Assembly: GCF_050624435.1 (NCBI RefSeq)
Contig: NC_134531.1
Span: 253,346,812-253,410,811, forward strand
DNA: 64,000 nucleotides
Direction of reading: 5' to 3'
Source of the DNA: Tenrec ecaudatus
Taxonomy: Eukaryota; Chordata; Mammalia; Afrosoricida; Tenrecidae
The translations under genes and the position numbers were made by a program. This document shows positions 48,690 through 60,449 of the stretch, one piece after another. Position 1 is the first letter of the stretch. Every line of letters starts with the position of its first letter. The notes below the pieces were generated by a model. That model ran no database searches. It worked only from the letters and a program-made list of their open reading frames with translations, and was not told where the DNA came from.

Positions 48690-49415
48690 ATCATTTTATT
48701 AGGGGCTCATATAACTCTTATCACAATCCATACATATTTCAATTGTGTAAAGCACATTTGTACATTCATTGCCCTCATCATTCTCAAAATATTTGCTCTC
48801 CACCTAAGCCTCTGGCATCAGCTCCACATTTTCCCCTCCCTCCCCACTCCCCCTCCCTCAAGAACCCTTGATAATTTATAGATTATTATTTGTAATATCT
48901 TTCCCCATCCAATGTCTCCCCTCACCCACTCTTCTGTTGTCCATCCCCCATGAAGGAAGTCACATGTAGATCCTTGTAATTGGTTCCCCCTTCCCAACCC
49001 AACCTCCCAGTAACTCCACTCACACCACTGGTTCTGAAGGGATCATCTGCCCTGGATTTCCTGTGTTTCCAGTGTACATCCTCTGGCCTAGCCAGATTTA
49101 TAAGGCAGAATTTGGATTATGTTAATGGGGTAGGAACTAGAGGAAAATTGTGTGTTTCATCATTGCTCCATCACACTCTGACTGGCTCATCTCCTCCCCA
49201 AGACCCCTCTTCAAGGGTAGCTCCAGTGGCCTTCAAATGGCCTCATTCACTATGGTAAGATTTTTTATTCTGATCATATCTGATACCTGATCCCTTCGAC
49301 ACCTCGTGATCATACAGGCTAGCGTGCTTCTTTTCCATGTGGGCTTTGTTGCTTCTGAGCTAGATGGTTGCTTGATTACCTTCACGCCTTTAAGACCCCA
49401 GATGCTATATCTTTT
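48690..49415 (-). mobile_element. Half-L1-type 3' end, 5'-truncated
   Basis: Plus strand starts 'taatcattttattaggggct', then 'tacatttcaattgtgtaaag' style blocks (48733-48760), and runs to 'tttaagaccccagatgctat' near 49410. Contains one copy of the segment that is duplicated at 14243-14716. Confidence 0.85.
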
Positions 49416-49424
49416 GATGGTTCT

Positions 49425-50920
49425 TATTACTAATAAATTTTTGCAGAACTTGGAATATACAAAGTATGAATCTAGAAATATTGTATGTCACAAAAAATAT
49501 AATAGAATACATAGAGGTCAGCACCCTAGACATTGGTGGTTTTAAATGGATTGACACTGGCCATTTTGAATCAGACATTCATATAGTTTACTATACAGGA
49601 AATTGCAAATTCAAGAGGAATGGCATAGCAATCATCAAAAGAAAACATTCAAAGATCTATCTGAGAGTGTTGTATTATCTTTGATAGGGTAATAGCAACA
49701 GAACTACAAAGAATACTAGATAAAATGACCATTATTCAAATTTATACACCAATCTCTAAAGCCAATGATGAAGAAAATGAGATACTCTAGAAACATTTTC
49801 AGAAATTGACAAAACATGCGATCAAGATGCATTTATAAATTCTAGTGATGTAAACGTGAAAGCTAGAAACAAAGGGGAAAGAATAGTAGTTGGGAAATAT
49901 GGCCTTAGAAATGATGATGAAGATTGCATGAAAGTACTGTATTACACTGACAACTTCTTTAAGGCAAATACCTTTTCAACATCATAAATGACAACTATGC
50001 CTGTGGATCTCACCACATGAGATGCACAGACATCAAATTGCCTAATTCTTTGGTGATAGACAATAGAGAAACTCAGTATCATCAGCCAGGAGACAATTAC
50101 CAAAGAGGCCTCCAATTGTTCATTTGCAAGTTCAAGTTGAAGCTGTGGAAAGTTAAAACAAGTCTACAAGAGCAAACATAATACTACCTTGAGTTTTTCC
50201 CACCAGAATTTAGAAACCTTGCTCAAGAATAAATTTCACACCTTGTACACTAATGACCAAAGGTCACAGGATCTGTAGGATAACATCAAGAATATAATAC
50301 ATGTGGAAGGCTCATTAAAAAGATAGAAAAGAAAAGAAATTTTTAAGATAAAAAAGAAAGAAAGCAAAATAGATTCTGGAAGAAACTCTAAAACATGCTC
50401 ATGAATATAGAGTGGTTAAAACAACTGAATATATGATGGAGTAAAAGAGCTAAATAGAAAGTTGTAAAGGACAGCTAGAGATGATAAATTATTGTAATGA
50501 AGCGTGCAATGATCTTGGGTTAGAAAATCAAAGGAGAACATACTCAACAGTTCTCAAGTTGAAAGAACTGAAGAAACAATTGTAGTATTGAATTGCCATA
50601 TTTAAGGATATTATGAGAAAATTATTTTATGAAGCAAGAAGCTTCAAAATCAGATGGAAGGAATATATGAAGTCACCGGCCCAAAATAATAGGTAAATGT
50701 TCAGCCTTCTTCAAAGGTAGCATATGGTCACGAACCAAAGGTACTAAAGGAAGATATCCAAGATAAACGTAAGCATTGGCAAAACAAAAAAACCTACACG
50801 AATTGATAGAATATTAATTAAAATTTTCCAGTAAACAAATGCAGCACTGGTAAGTTTTAAAAGATGTACCAAAAATTAGAAAGTGCTTTCAGTTAGAATA
50901 TGTAGATCCTGGTGGCACAA
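49425..50920 (+). mobile_element. RTE LINE 5'/endonuclease part
   Basis: Positions 49440-49740 read in pieces as ESRNIVCHKKYNRIH / TLDIGGFKWIDTGHFESDIH, with later segments matching the plus-strand RTE at 37386. Stops and frameshifts occur throughout. Fades out near 50900 with no RT. Confidence 0.75.
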
Positions 50921-50929
50921 AATATGTTG

Positions 50930-51720
50930 AAATACACTTTTAGTACTGTTTTAAAAATTGGTTGTAGTAATTCTTTTTAATGAAAGGAGAAAAACGGGGA
51001 GGTGAATTTGAAACTAGTAATGATGCTCTGGAAAGAGGCAGCATGGAGTAGCAAGGAGAAAGTGTAAACAGAGATGTTGATACATGTAATACATATGAGT
51101 AGTCCCATAATTATGACAAGCTACCATGTCTATGACTCATTTGTAAATCTCTTCTAATATGTCAAATACATTGGCTTTTATTTTTGTTGTTTTATTTTTG
51201 CTGTAAATATTATTTTCTGTTATTCGGAGCATCTTTGTATGTAAAATATTTATTTGTCCTTGGAAGTTAGAGTGAGAATGACAATATTAGTAAATTGCAA
51301 TGTAGCAACATTGCATGTAATATATGTAACAATATTGAGAAGTACAAAGCAAACAAAAAGACTGGATGATGGGTAAGTGTAGTTTTGTATTGTATTGTAA
51401 GTATTGTATTGCAAATATTGTAACTCCAATACTTCATAAGTGGGAAGTGCCTTTGTTTCATAGATAAAGTTTCCAGGTCTTGTGGAAATGTGCATGTCAT
51501 GGGAAAGGTAGAGAAAGGATTAATTCTAATTCCTGCCTTGACCAACTGGTTGGATAGTGTTACTATGGAGTTAAACAAGAGCAGGGTAGTGGGGAAAAGT
51601 AGAGTTGCAGTTCGAGTATGTGAAATTTAACATGTCTTTGACATATTCAAGTAGCAGTGTGAACCAGGCAATTGGTACATGAATCTGGGGATCAGTCCAA
51701 ATATCAGAACTGGAAATATA
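50930..51720. other. AT-rich gene-free stretch
   Basis: Nothing coding; the overlapping short frames at 51250-51578 on the minus strand resemble no protein known to me. Confidence 0.4.
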
Positions 51721-51727
51721 CACTGTA

Positions 51728-51802
51728 TGATCTTCATATTGATATTCTAAATATATATTGATATTTAGTATGTATATATTTAGAATATCAATATAAAGAT
51801 CA
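51728..51802. repeat. 75-bp near-perfect palindrome (hairpin)
   Basis: The left arm 51728-51757 begins tgatcttcatattgatattc. The right arm 51773-51802 is its reverse complement at 29 of 30 positions, with a 15-bp loop (ttgatatttagtatg). Transcribed, it would fold to a 30-bp stem. It could be a tiny palindromic MITE, a hairpin RNA precursor or a chance AT-rich inversion. Function unknown. Confidence 0.9.
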
Positions 51803-51804
51803 CA

Positions 51805-53085
51805 TTATATAAATTCCCACAGAAGGAAGGAAAGATAGACTAGAAGTCTTATGTCTCAATTTTACAGAACATTAATTACTCTTTAATTTAATTACCTTTT
51901 ATTGTCTTCTTCCCTAGAATGTAGACATAGAAATTGGGATTGTCATATGGTGTGCATATGTACATATGCGTGTATGAGTGTAAATGTACAAAAAGAAAGA
52001 ATGTGAAATCACTGAGTAAGGGCAGAGCTAGTCAATGAATGCATGTGTAACTACCTGTTATTCATAACCAATCAAATTTTTATTTTTCACAACATTCTAA
52101 AATGAATTGTACTGAATTACAGTGTTATGTATAAAAACATGCCATAAAAGAAACAAATTGTATTTATAACATAGTCTATGAAAGAGAGAGCATATACATT
52201 TTAAAGGGAAAAGATAAAGAGTGAATTGACACAGGACCATTTGTAAACAATCCTTTCTTCATTGGTTTATGGTGCTCTTCTTATTGTATACTGAAATTTA
52301 CTTTTGTATAATATGATCTGTTCCATTAACCCATCTATTAAATCTTGATTTAAAAGTAATCTGTTTAAATTAGGGGAGCATCATTATATATTTCAATATT
52401 TGATATGCAAAGTCTATTTGTTTTTATTGGTAATTCTTACAAAAATCTAGAATTTCATAAATTTTGGAATTATGTTTTCTAATTCCCAAAGAAGTCTTAA
52501 CTTAATGTTTATTTAAACTAAGTAAATATGTAAATTATTTTGAAGATACGAGCATAAAAATCACATCCTCACTTCATGGCATGTACAAAGTAAATTTCAG
52601 GAAGTATCAAACTTCAAATGTAGAAATTCAATCTCTCTTAAGTGGAGAGAAAGGCAGAAGAAAGAGGAGAATATGAAGAAAAACAAACAAAAATGGCTAA
52701 CATAAGACCTCAGGTTAAGGAAAGAAATTCAAAACAATAAGCATAAAATAAATCATATTTTTAAAGCAATAAAATTATTGCAAATAAATATTGAAAGACT
52801 ATCTACAGACTGAGAAATTACTTGCCACAAACTGTCACAATATTTTAATTTTTAATCTAAAAACATACTACAAATAAATAAAGAAGAAAAAATAATAAGA
52901 TGAAGAGAAAATGAACAAATTTATATAAGAAATTAAATTGTCCAATAAGCACATAAAATGTTGGATTACATCTTACAAATATTTTGAATTCATAATTATA
53001 CATATTTGAGAAAGACAGCCTAATTATTTAAAGATGAATATTTATATAGCCATTTTCTTTTCTATGAAGGCATTTTCATAAATTA
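51805..53085. other. AT-rich stretch downstream of the olfactory receptor gene
   Basis: This includes the receptor gene's 3' flank (transcription runs right to left). Several 'tttatt'-type segments could serve as polyadenylation signals on the minus strand; none is decisive. No other gene seen. Confidence 0.4.
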
Positions 53086-53088
53086 AAA

Positions 53089-54036
53089 TTAAGTTGTAGA
53101 GGATGAAGTTTTCTTAAGAACATTATAGTTCATTATTTTTTTCAGAACACCTATCACCTCCTTATTCCTCAGGCTGTATATAAAAGGGTTTAATAAGGGA
53201 ATTACTATTGTATAAAAAATTGCTACTGGTATATCTTTATCTCCTTGTTCAAACGGTCTGATATACATGAGAAGACAAATGTAGAATATTGAGACAGAGA
53301 AAAAATGGGATGCGCACGTAGAAAAGGCTTTTCCCCTCCCCTCTTTGGATTTCATTCTAAAAATCGTGAAAAGAATGCAGAAATAAGATATTAAAACTGT
53401 GGCAATGGTGAAGATTTGAATAGGCATTGAAAAAATATATATCATTAGTTCATTTATAAAAGGATCAGTACAGGATATTCTATATAATGGAAGAATATCA
53501 CAGAAAAAGTGATTGATTTGATGAGAACCACAGAAAGTTAACCTTAATAGAAGCCCCACATGAATCATGGAGTGCAGATTTCCAGCTATGAAGGCCCCTG
53601 TGGTCAACTGAATACAGAGTTGCTTTGACATCATGGTGTGGTACTGCAGGGGACTGCATATGGCCACGTAGCGGTCATAGGCCATTGCTGCCAGGAGAAA
53701 GCAGTCGGTGGTTTCAGCCAGGCAGAGAAAATAAAACTGTACCATGCATTCATAGAGAGAAATCATTCTGTCTTCAGAAAAGAAGTTCTGTAACATCTTG
53801 GGGGTGATGGCAGAGGAGCAGCAAGAATCCATTAGAGCCAGGTTGCCCAGGAAGATGTACATGGGTGTGTGCAGACGGCGCTCCATGGAAATCAACACCA
53901 CCAACCCCAGATTGCCCACCATGGTGATCAGATAGACGACAAAGAACACCACAAACAGCAGGGTCTTTAGATCTGGGCGATCGGTAAATCCTATGAGGAT
54001 GAAGTCCGCTGTCAAGGAGTGATTCTCGTTAGCCAT
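53089..54036 (-). CDS. OR5K-like: Olfactory receptor, class II, OR5K-like
   Basis: An intact single-exon coding sequence of 315 residues for a seven-transmembrane G-protein-coupled odorant receptor of olfactory neuron membranes. Seen: an N-glycosylation site NHS at 5-7; TM1 GN at 41-42; LHTPMY at 55-60; [10 protein letters not shown] at 118-127 (the DRY box); Cys97 and Cys179 for the extracellular disulphide; SY at 217-218; KAFSTCASH at 236-244; and [12 protein letters not shown] at 280-291 in TM7. These match human OR5K1 closely from memory. The third extracellular loop ([12 protein letters not shown]) is about three residues shorter than in OR5K1. I chose the ATG at 54036 (MANENHS) because OR5K proteins start MAEENH; an in-frame ATG nine bases upstream (54045) is possible. 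Human OR5K genes lie in a class II cluster on chromosome 3q. No neighbour receptor is visible in this window. Confidence 0.93.
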   Translation of the reverse strand: MANENHSLTADFILIGFTDRPDLKTLLFVVFFVVYLITMVGNLGLVVLISMERRLHTPMYIFLGNLALMDSCCSSAITPKMLQNFFSEDRMISLYECMVQFYFLCLAETTDCFLLAAMAYDRYVAICSPLQYHTMMSKQLCIQLTTGAFIAGNLHSMIHVGLLLRLTFCGSHQINHFFCDILPLYRISCTDPFINELMIYIFSMPIQIFTIATVLISYFCILFTIFRMKSKEGRGKAFSTCASHFFSVSIFYICLLMYIRPFEQGDKDIPVAIFYTIVIPLLNPFIYSLRNKEVIGVLKKIMNYNVLKKTSSSTT

Positions 54037-54045
54037 TCCTAACAT

Positions 54046-54075
54046 CTCTGCTGAGACAGAAACTGAAGGCAAATG
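54046..54075 (-). promoter_or_regulatory. Probable splice acceptor upstream of the OR start
   Basis: On the minus strand 'ttgccttcagtttctgtctcag' ends about 15 bases before the start codon, giving a pyrimidine-rich tract and AG (exon start near 54050; a second AG three bases later). Olfactory receptor genes usually have one or more upstream non-coding exons spliced just before the coding exon. The upstream exon and promoter are not identifiable here. Confidence 0.6.
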
Positions 54076-54079
54076 AAAT

Positions 54080-54730
54080 TATAAATTAGAACGCCACTTC
54101 TCTTGATTCATTTCCTTATCCACAAAAAGAAAAGCCCCTTCTTAACAAAAACAAAAACAAAACAAAAGCCCCTTCTTAATCACCCTTTGCTTTCTCGTTA
54201 AAGCTAGCACATGCACAGCAGGTCAAGCCATGACAGGAGAAAGGTGCCACTGACTCCAGAGAGCTCTTCTGGAATGCCTCTGAGAACGCTCAGGGTGGAA
54301 AAGCATTTCCTGCCTCAATTATCCAATGTTAGTATATTAACTTATGGTCAGTATAAGAAAAGTCTGGCATTTCCAAAAGAAAAGACAATTGTCTAATGGT
54401 ATTTCCCCCCCCCCAGATAAAACAAGTTTCAAACATTGTTTGGAAGTAATTGCTCTTTACAGATTTCCCATGTCAGAATTTGAGAATTCCATTGATCACA
54501 GGGAGCTTGATGATTTCTCTTACGTATGTTTCCCCTGTAAGCTCACCAAATGATATGTAAGAGGAAGTACACATTCATCCTTCAGCAAAGAATAAGAATA
54601 TTCTATTTTATAAGATATTTTAACAATAAACTAATTCGATACATATTTTTATATTTATTTTAACACATTTTGGATCATACTCCTAACTTAGAATAACAAA
54701 TAACCCAAAAAGTTATTACTCTTCTCCAAG
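54080..54730. other. Upstream flank of the OR gene, unassigned
   Basis: Probably intron or promoter-proximal sequence of the receptor gene on the minus strand, with an (aaaac)n-like stretch near 54148-54170 and a C-run at 54405-54415. No clear TATA or O/E site that I would assert. Confidence 0.35.
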
Positions 54731-54734
54731 GTCA

Positions 54735-54905
54735 TTGTCATCATTGATTCTGATTAATTAATGACCCCACAGGACAGAGTATAACTACACGAGGGGTTTC
54801 CAAGGCTGTAAATCTTTGTCGGAGTAGAAACCCTCATCTTTCTCCCATGGAGTAGCTAGAGGTTTACAAGTGCTGACCTGATGGTTAATAGTTCAAAACA
54901 AAACA
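54735..54905 (-). repeat. AfroSINE
   Basis: 'attgattctgattaattaat', then 'gaccccacaggacagagtat', 'aaccctcatctttctcccat' and the reverse tRNA-like head 'gatggttaatagttcaaaac'. Diverged but in the right order. Confidence 0.8.
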
Positions 54906-55164
54906 ATATATACTCTCCAGAGCCCCTGTTATGGTTCATTTATCTTAATATTTCCCCTCTCTAATTTTAAGTAACTGTCGATGTGTGTGCATCATTGTGA
55001 GTTTTCATGATGTCTCCTCTCACAAGATTCATAATCTTCTTGATAAATATCTTTCTGTTGCTCCCTCAAACATTTATAGAAACTAATGTCCTAATTTTAT
55101 TGAGGAATCATTTGGAAGTTTCCTGAGTTTCCCAAGTTACCAAAGTTTATATATATTCATTAAC

Positions 55165-55166
55165 AC

Positions 55167-55206
<40 letters not shown>
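55165..55206. repeat. (CA)n(GA)n microsatellite
   Basis: CA units pass into GA units and end exactly at the tail side of a minus-strand AfroSINE. Confidence 0.95.
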
Positions 55207-55207
<1 letters not shown>

Positions 55208-55210
<3 letters not shown>

Positions 55211-55368
55211 CACTGACAGGAAGTCAATTGCAACCCATAGCAATTCACACAAGGATTCCATGATTGAAAATATCTTAAGGAGCAGGTAACCTTATCTTTC
55301 CCTTGCAAAGCAGCTGGTGTGTTTGAACCACTGACCTTACGGTCAGCATCCCAAGACCAAACTTACAA
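55208..55368 (-). repeat. AfroSINE
   Basis: 'aaacccactgacaggaagtc' tail side; 'gtgtgtttgaaccactgacc' and 'ttacggtcagcatcccaaga' give the reversed tRNA-like head with its B box. Confidence 0.85.
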
Positions 55369-55369
55369 C

Positions 55370-55925
55370 AATTCATTTTTATATTAAATGAAACTAAATA
55401 AGTGCTCAAATGCCTTAGATTGTTTATTTTAGTTTAGCAGTCATAAAATTACAATATTACAGGTGTAGAAGGAGCAAGGATTTTTTCCAGAATGGTAGAA
55501 TATATGTGCAGATCTAAGATCTAATGAGCAATCCATATGGGGCCTATAGAAATAACTTACAACTATATTTTTAAAGGCACTAACCCAATTTTTAATAAGC
55601 AACAGATTTCAACTGGTACTTTACTTTTCAGGAGAGAATGTAGATATGGTCAATACATATATGAACAGATATTTTCAAGATTTTTTCAATTAATTCATTT
55701 TTGAAACATTTAATTTTGTTTAACTGAAAGTTTGCAGAGATAATTAGTTTTCAATTCAATAATTTACAAAGAATATTTTCTGTGCATTGATTGCTTAACA
55801 CACAATATGTAAACACCTGCCTCATTTTTCCACTCTGGGCTCTTCATTTCCATTGTCCAGTTTCCCTGGTCATCTCTGCCTTCCAATTTTTGCTTTTGGA
55901 CAAATACACATGCAACATATACATT
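55370..55925. other. AT-rich gene-free stretch
   Basis: Nothing recognised. Confidence 0.4.
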
Positions 55926-55928
55926 TAG

Positions 55929-55940
55929 AGATAGATAGAT

Positions 55941-55991
<51 letters not shown>

Positions 55992-55995
55992 GATA
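55929..55995. repeat. (GATA)n microsatellite
   Basis: About 16 GATA units with two single interruptions (gatgata). It runs straight into the 5' end of a plus-strand AfroSINE. Confidence 0.95.
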
Positions 55996-56195
55996 GAGTG
56001 ACATAGTGGTTAATGAATTGGGCTGCTAATCGTGAGGTCAGCAGTTCAAAACACCAGCCAGCTCCCCTGGAGAAAGACATGGTTTTCCACTGCCTTAAAG
56101 AGTTAAAAGTCTCAAAAACTCATGAGGGAAGTTCTACCCTGTCATATAAGGTAACTATGAGTTGACATCGACCCAATATCAGAGGGTTTATATAC
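55996..56195 (+). repeat. AfroSINE (well preserved)
   Basis: Opens 'agagtgacatagtggttaat', has an A-box-like 'gtggttaatgaattgggctg' and B-box-like 'aggtcagcagttcaaaacac', then 'agttctaccctgtcatataa' and 'aactatgagttgacatcgac'. All parts are in order, with an internal RNA polymerase III promoter typical of tRNA-derived SINEs. Confidence 0.92.
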
Positions 56196-56199
56196 CTAA

Positions 56200-57455
56200 A
56201 TCTGCACAAAACTATACTATGTACACTTTCACATACTTGTGTATTCATTCACAAATTATTCTCTGCTATTTCTCTTATTACAGGATTACATATGGTATAG
56301 TTTTTACCAGATCAGCCAGAAGCATGGATTTTAATGTGTGATAGAGTCACCCTTATTTTCTTCCAGCACTTCTTTCAAAACTGGCTTAAATCCAGAACTA
56401 AATGTATTTGAGATATAAAACTTCTGAGAAAGACGCTATAATGATTACTTAAAGTACAATGTTTTGAAAATGCTTTCATTACTTTTCCTGTTTCTTATCA
56501 ATATTTATGCTGAATCTCATACCTATTTTTCTTTTTCCTCACATAATATCATTAGATTATACAGAGTTTTATCTCTGGAGCCTTGTCATCAAATTAATAA
56601 AATAAGTTTATCATTTACATTTTAGGTCCCTAACACTAAAAACTTCTTCAGAGGTGTAGCATCTTTGCAAGACAGCAAAAATATTAAAAGGCAGTTTGTA
56701 TCATTATGTCAGCAAAAAAGAATAGTAAATCAACTAAAAATCCATACTATGCAAATTTTGGACAAATGGATTTAGTTTTCAGTAATCAAAGTAGTCAATA
56801 GAAAGCATTGCATTGGGCCATTCCTGGGTGGAAGCTCAGTTTCTCTTCCCCAATATGAAATGTAAATTATTAAACTAACATTAAGGCAACTTAGAAAAAC
56901 TATTAGAAGTCCAAAAATTGTTTTATAGAGTCATTTTTAGACTTACCTTCATATTTGCTGAGAGAGGGAAAATGGTATTTTTGAATTTAGAAGAGGTTAG
57001 AATTATCTAAAGTATTATATCTCATCATGACTCTGCATATTTTATTCATTTTTAGAAAATCCAAGTGTAAAAAAAGTAAAAACAATAAAAACTATAGTAC
57101 AATATAGTAATTAGCACTTTAAGCTAAATAAATTAGAAATCAATTCCCATCTTCTTCTTTCACTGGCAAAAATCTTACATGAACTGGTTATTCACCTGAT
57201 CTTATTTGCTTTAAGGGAAATGCAGTATACAAACCTTGGGCATTAAAACATTTGGGAATAAATTATGTACTTCAAGACACGCCCTCTACCAGTAGGTCAG
57301 TGACAATAATCATGCAATTAGCCTCAAGGCATAGTAAAAGTATAAGTCCCATAGATTCTAAAGGGACTTCCTTAGCATTAGTATATTTCTGCAGAGACTC
57401 CAAACTTGAGAGATATGGTTCCCAAAACACAAATAAACCCAACAGCACCGATTAG
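56200..57455. other. AT-rich gene-free stretch
   Basis: Nothing recognised. Confidence 0.4.
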
Positions 57456-57459
57456 AGAT

Positions 57460-57545
57460 GGTTGCCCAGATGAGTGAGTTTGAACCACCAACCTTTGGGT
57501 TAGCAGCCAACTGTTTATCATTACATGAGAAAGCCTCCTGTAATC
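57460..57545 (-). repeat. AfroSINE head fragment
   Basis: 'gtgagtttgaaccaccaacc' and 'tttgggttagcagccaactg' are the reversed tRNA-like head with its B box. The body is missing. Confidence 0.8.
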
Positions 57546-57549
57546 TCTG

Positions 57550-59145
57550 GTGTAAGTGCTCCAAAAAGACAGAGGATAATTTAGTGGGATCCCATTGGCC
57601 AAATACAGAATCATTTGAGCTTTAAAGATATAATTGCTGTAATAGATTAAAACACACCAAATTTCTTAAAATTAGAGTTCATACATATATCCTTGCCAAA
57701 CTTACAAGCAAACACACACAGAAGCTTCATTGGTCACCTCAGTAAGTTGCCTGAAAAATAGATAAATAAAGGGAAATAATCAAGAATTTTTTCTGCCTCT
57801 CCTTTATGGGCCACATTTCAGAATAACCAAATTTGAGGAAAATTGTTTTGTTTTGGTCTTTTAAGAGTTACAACTAATAAATTCAAAATACTACAATGAT
57901 AAAATACCCACTTTAGAATCCTTGATGAAATAATATAAAATAAGCCAAAAGCATTGCCTATAAGAGTAATGAGCAACTCAATAATCAGTAACAGACACTG
58001 GCATTCCCTAGATAGAGTCAGAAATTAATGTCATGAAAAGTGAGTCAATTCAGAATTTTGTCCTTTTCAATTTCACACAATAGTATGTGCACAACTTACT
58101 CCCTCAAATACAAATATCCCTGTTTAATTATGCATATAGTAACATTGTCTATCACTTTGCAGGAATCATAGAGGTATGATCAAGCCATATCCAGAATATA
58201 GGGGGGAAAACTCTGCAGGACAAATGAATAAGTTTATTCATCAGATAAATGACATAAAAAGGGGATGGAGGACACTTATTACAGATTGTTTTCAATAATG
58301 TTACCATTCAAATGTAATGCGTACACCTGGTTTCAATCCTGTTTCCAACAAAAAAAGCACAAAATGAGATTTTTAAAAGACAAATTGGGAATACTGAATT
58401 AGACTGATTCAGTATTAATATTATTTAATATTATATTAAATATAATATAACAATATAATTATTTCATGTAATATTAAATATGATTCAATTAAAATTCAAA
58501 CAATTGAATTGATTCTGACTCATACTATTATTAATTTTGGTGAATAATATAAACATGGTAGTTGCATTAAAAGAAAAACTTTTTTTTGTTAGTGTTACAT
58601 GAATAAAAATGTAATAATCTATTTTATTTCGTTTTCACAATTGGATCATAGCTATTGCTACAGAAATGAGAAACTTTATGCAATGACATCCACTCAAAAT
58701 AAAATGTGTTGAGACATAATGCTGTGTGAATAAATTTATTTTTGCCAAAATGATAGCAAAAATTTACTAGATCATAACACATGACTTAAATAAATTATAA
58801 GAACATCTTTATAATTTAAAATAAATGAAATTTTGATACCAAAGTCTAATTTAGCCAATAAGTCATTGTTAAATTAAACACAAAGATTGTGAAATTGATC
58901 AGTTTTGGGATGCCAATAGTATTCCAAATGTAACACATTCCTTTGTGTAATTTTCAGAGAGCTATTTGTCAGTAGGGACGTATAAGAATACAACTGTAAA
59001 GCTATTCAAAATAGTTGAAAGGTTCACTTGTGTTCATAAGTCAATAATCAATATACTTATGATTACAATGTACATTTTAAGTATTTTAAGCTGTGTTTTG
59101 ATGTATTTGTTGGAATTATAACAACAAAAAATATATTTAAATACA
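57550..59145. other. AT-rich gene-free stretch
   Basis: Includes a very AT-rich, partly self-complementary run near 58410-58500. No repeat family or gene recognised. Confidence 0.45.
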
Positions 59146-60449
59146 TCAACAAGAAGTTGCAGAGAAATGGCACTGAGATAGAGTCCCATACTTTGAATTC
59201 CCCATTATGTGGCCCAGACATTGACAGACGAGAAGGCTAATTCTTGGAATTTAGACACAGGTCCTAGACTCTCAGACTCTGGGATTTTTAGACCTCCCTT
59301 TCCAATTTTCCCCCATGGAGAACTCAGGGGAGCTCAACTAGATCTTGCCCTCTCCCCTCCCTGCATTCTAATCTTTTGGCTACCTTAACAAGGTCAGTGG
59401 GGCAGTGAGTGTCAGCTTTTTACCAACCTCCTCCCTTTCTCCTAATTCCTTGCTTGTCAGCTAGTGTGGGGACTATCCCAGCACAGAAAGTCTCCCAAGT
59501 GGAGCCTACATCCCTAGGTCCTCATGGACCACTGGGAACCTTGGATGCTGGAGCGCATCATGGCCCACGGAAGAGAGGTTTCAAACATACACTTTCATAC
59601 TGGATCCCCTCCTGTGAGGACACAGTTCTAATGGCCACCAGATAATAACTCCCTGCTAACTTGAAAGGTATTCGGCCCAGTAACATAAATTGAGCCCTCT
59701 GGGGTCTATAATAGTATATTACCTTATTTCCTATTATCTTTTGAGGAAGAAATCCACAATACTATTTTTTCACAAGAGGAACCAGAACCCAGAATTCCCA
59801 TATTTCTCAGCAGCTATCCCTCCTATCTAGGTGTCTGGTGGACAAAGGGACTAAGGTCCTTAACAAGTCCACTTCCCAATTGGAATACCTCCTTCTCCCA
59901 GCACCGTGGGCCCCAACTCTAGTAGATTATTTCCAACATGGAACCACACACAAAAAGTGGATAGTACTGAGTTGTGCTGGAACCACAATAAAAGGCCCTT
60001 CTGTTATAAGCACAATAACATTAGGGCAAAACTTTCCCTGTATTATATACAGGGTAGGTAAGTGATTTTAGTAGATTTATTATGCCCCTCTCCTACCCCA
60101 GCCACCATTACCTCAAGAACCTGCTTCCTTGACCTCAGTAACACACAATTGCTTATAACCTACAAGTAGCCGCACATCTCTTATAAACCCCTTCTCTAAC
60201 TCATCAAAGATCACTATACTTAACATGAAGCCTTCCTATACTTAACAGGAAGGTTTCCTATACCACCATCTAAAACCTACTTCTGAGCACCTATATCCTA
60301 TTCCTTCTATCCACCCAACTATCACTCTCTCCTCATCTCCATATAATATGATTTCAAGCTCCTATCTGATCCTTCTGTAACCTAAAGAACCAACTCCTCC
60401 CTCCCTTATACAATCCAGAAACCTACAAATCAGTTATAGCACAATCACT

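Noticed and set aside
54036-54072. Upstream extension of the receptor frame ([12 protein letters not shown]...)
   Set aside because: It starts from a non-ATG codon and passes through a probable splice acceptor; OR5K proteins start with the MANENHS-equivalent methionine.
55996-56080. tRNA-like sequence with A and B boxes
   Set aside because: It is the head of an AfroSINE and lacks a foldable acceptor stem and anticodon arm, so it is not a tRNA gene.
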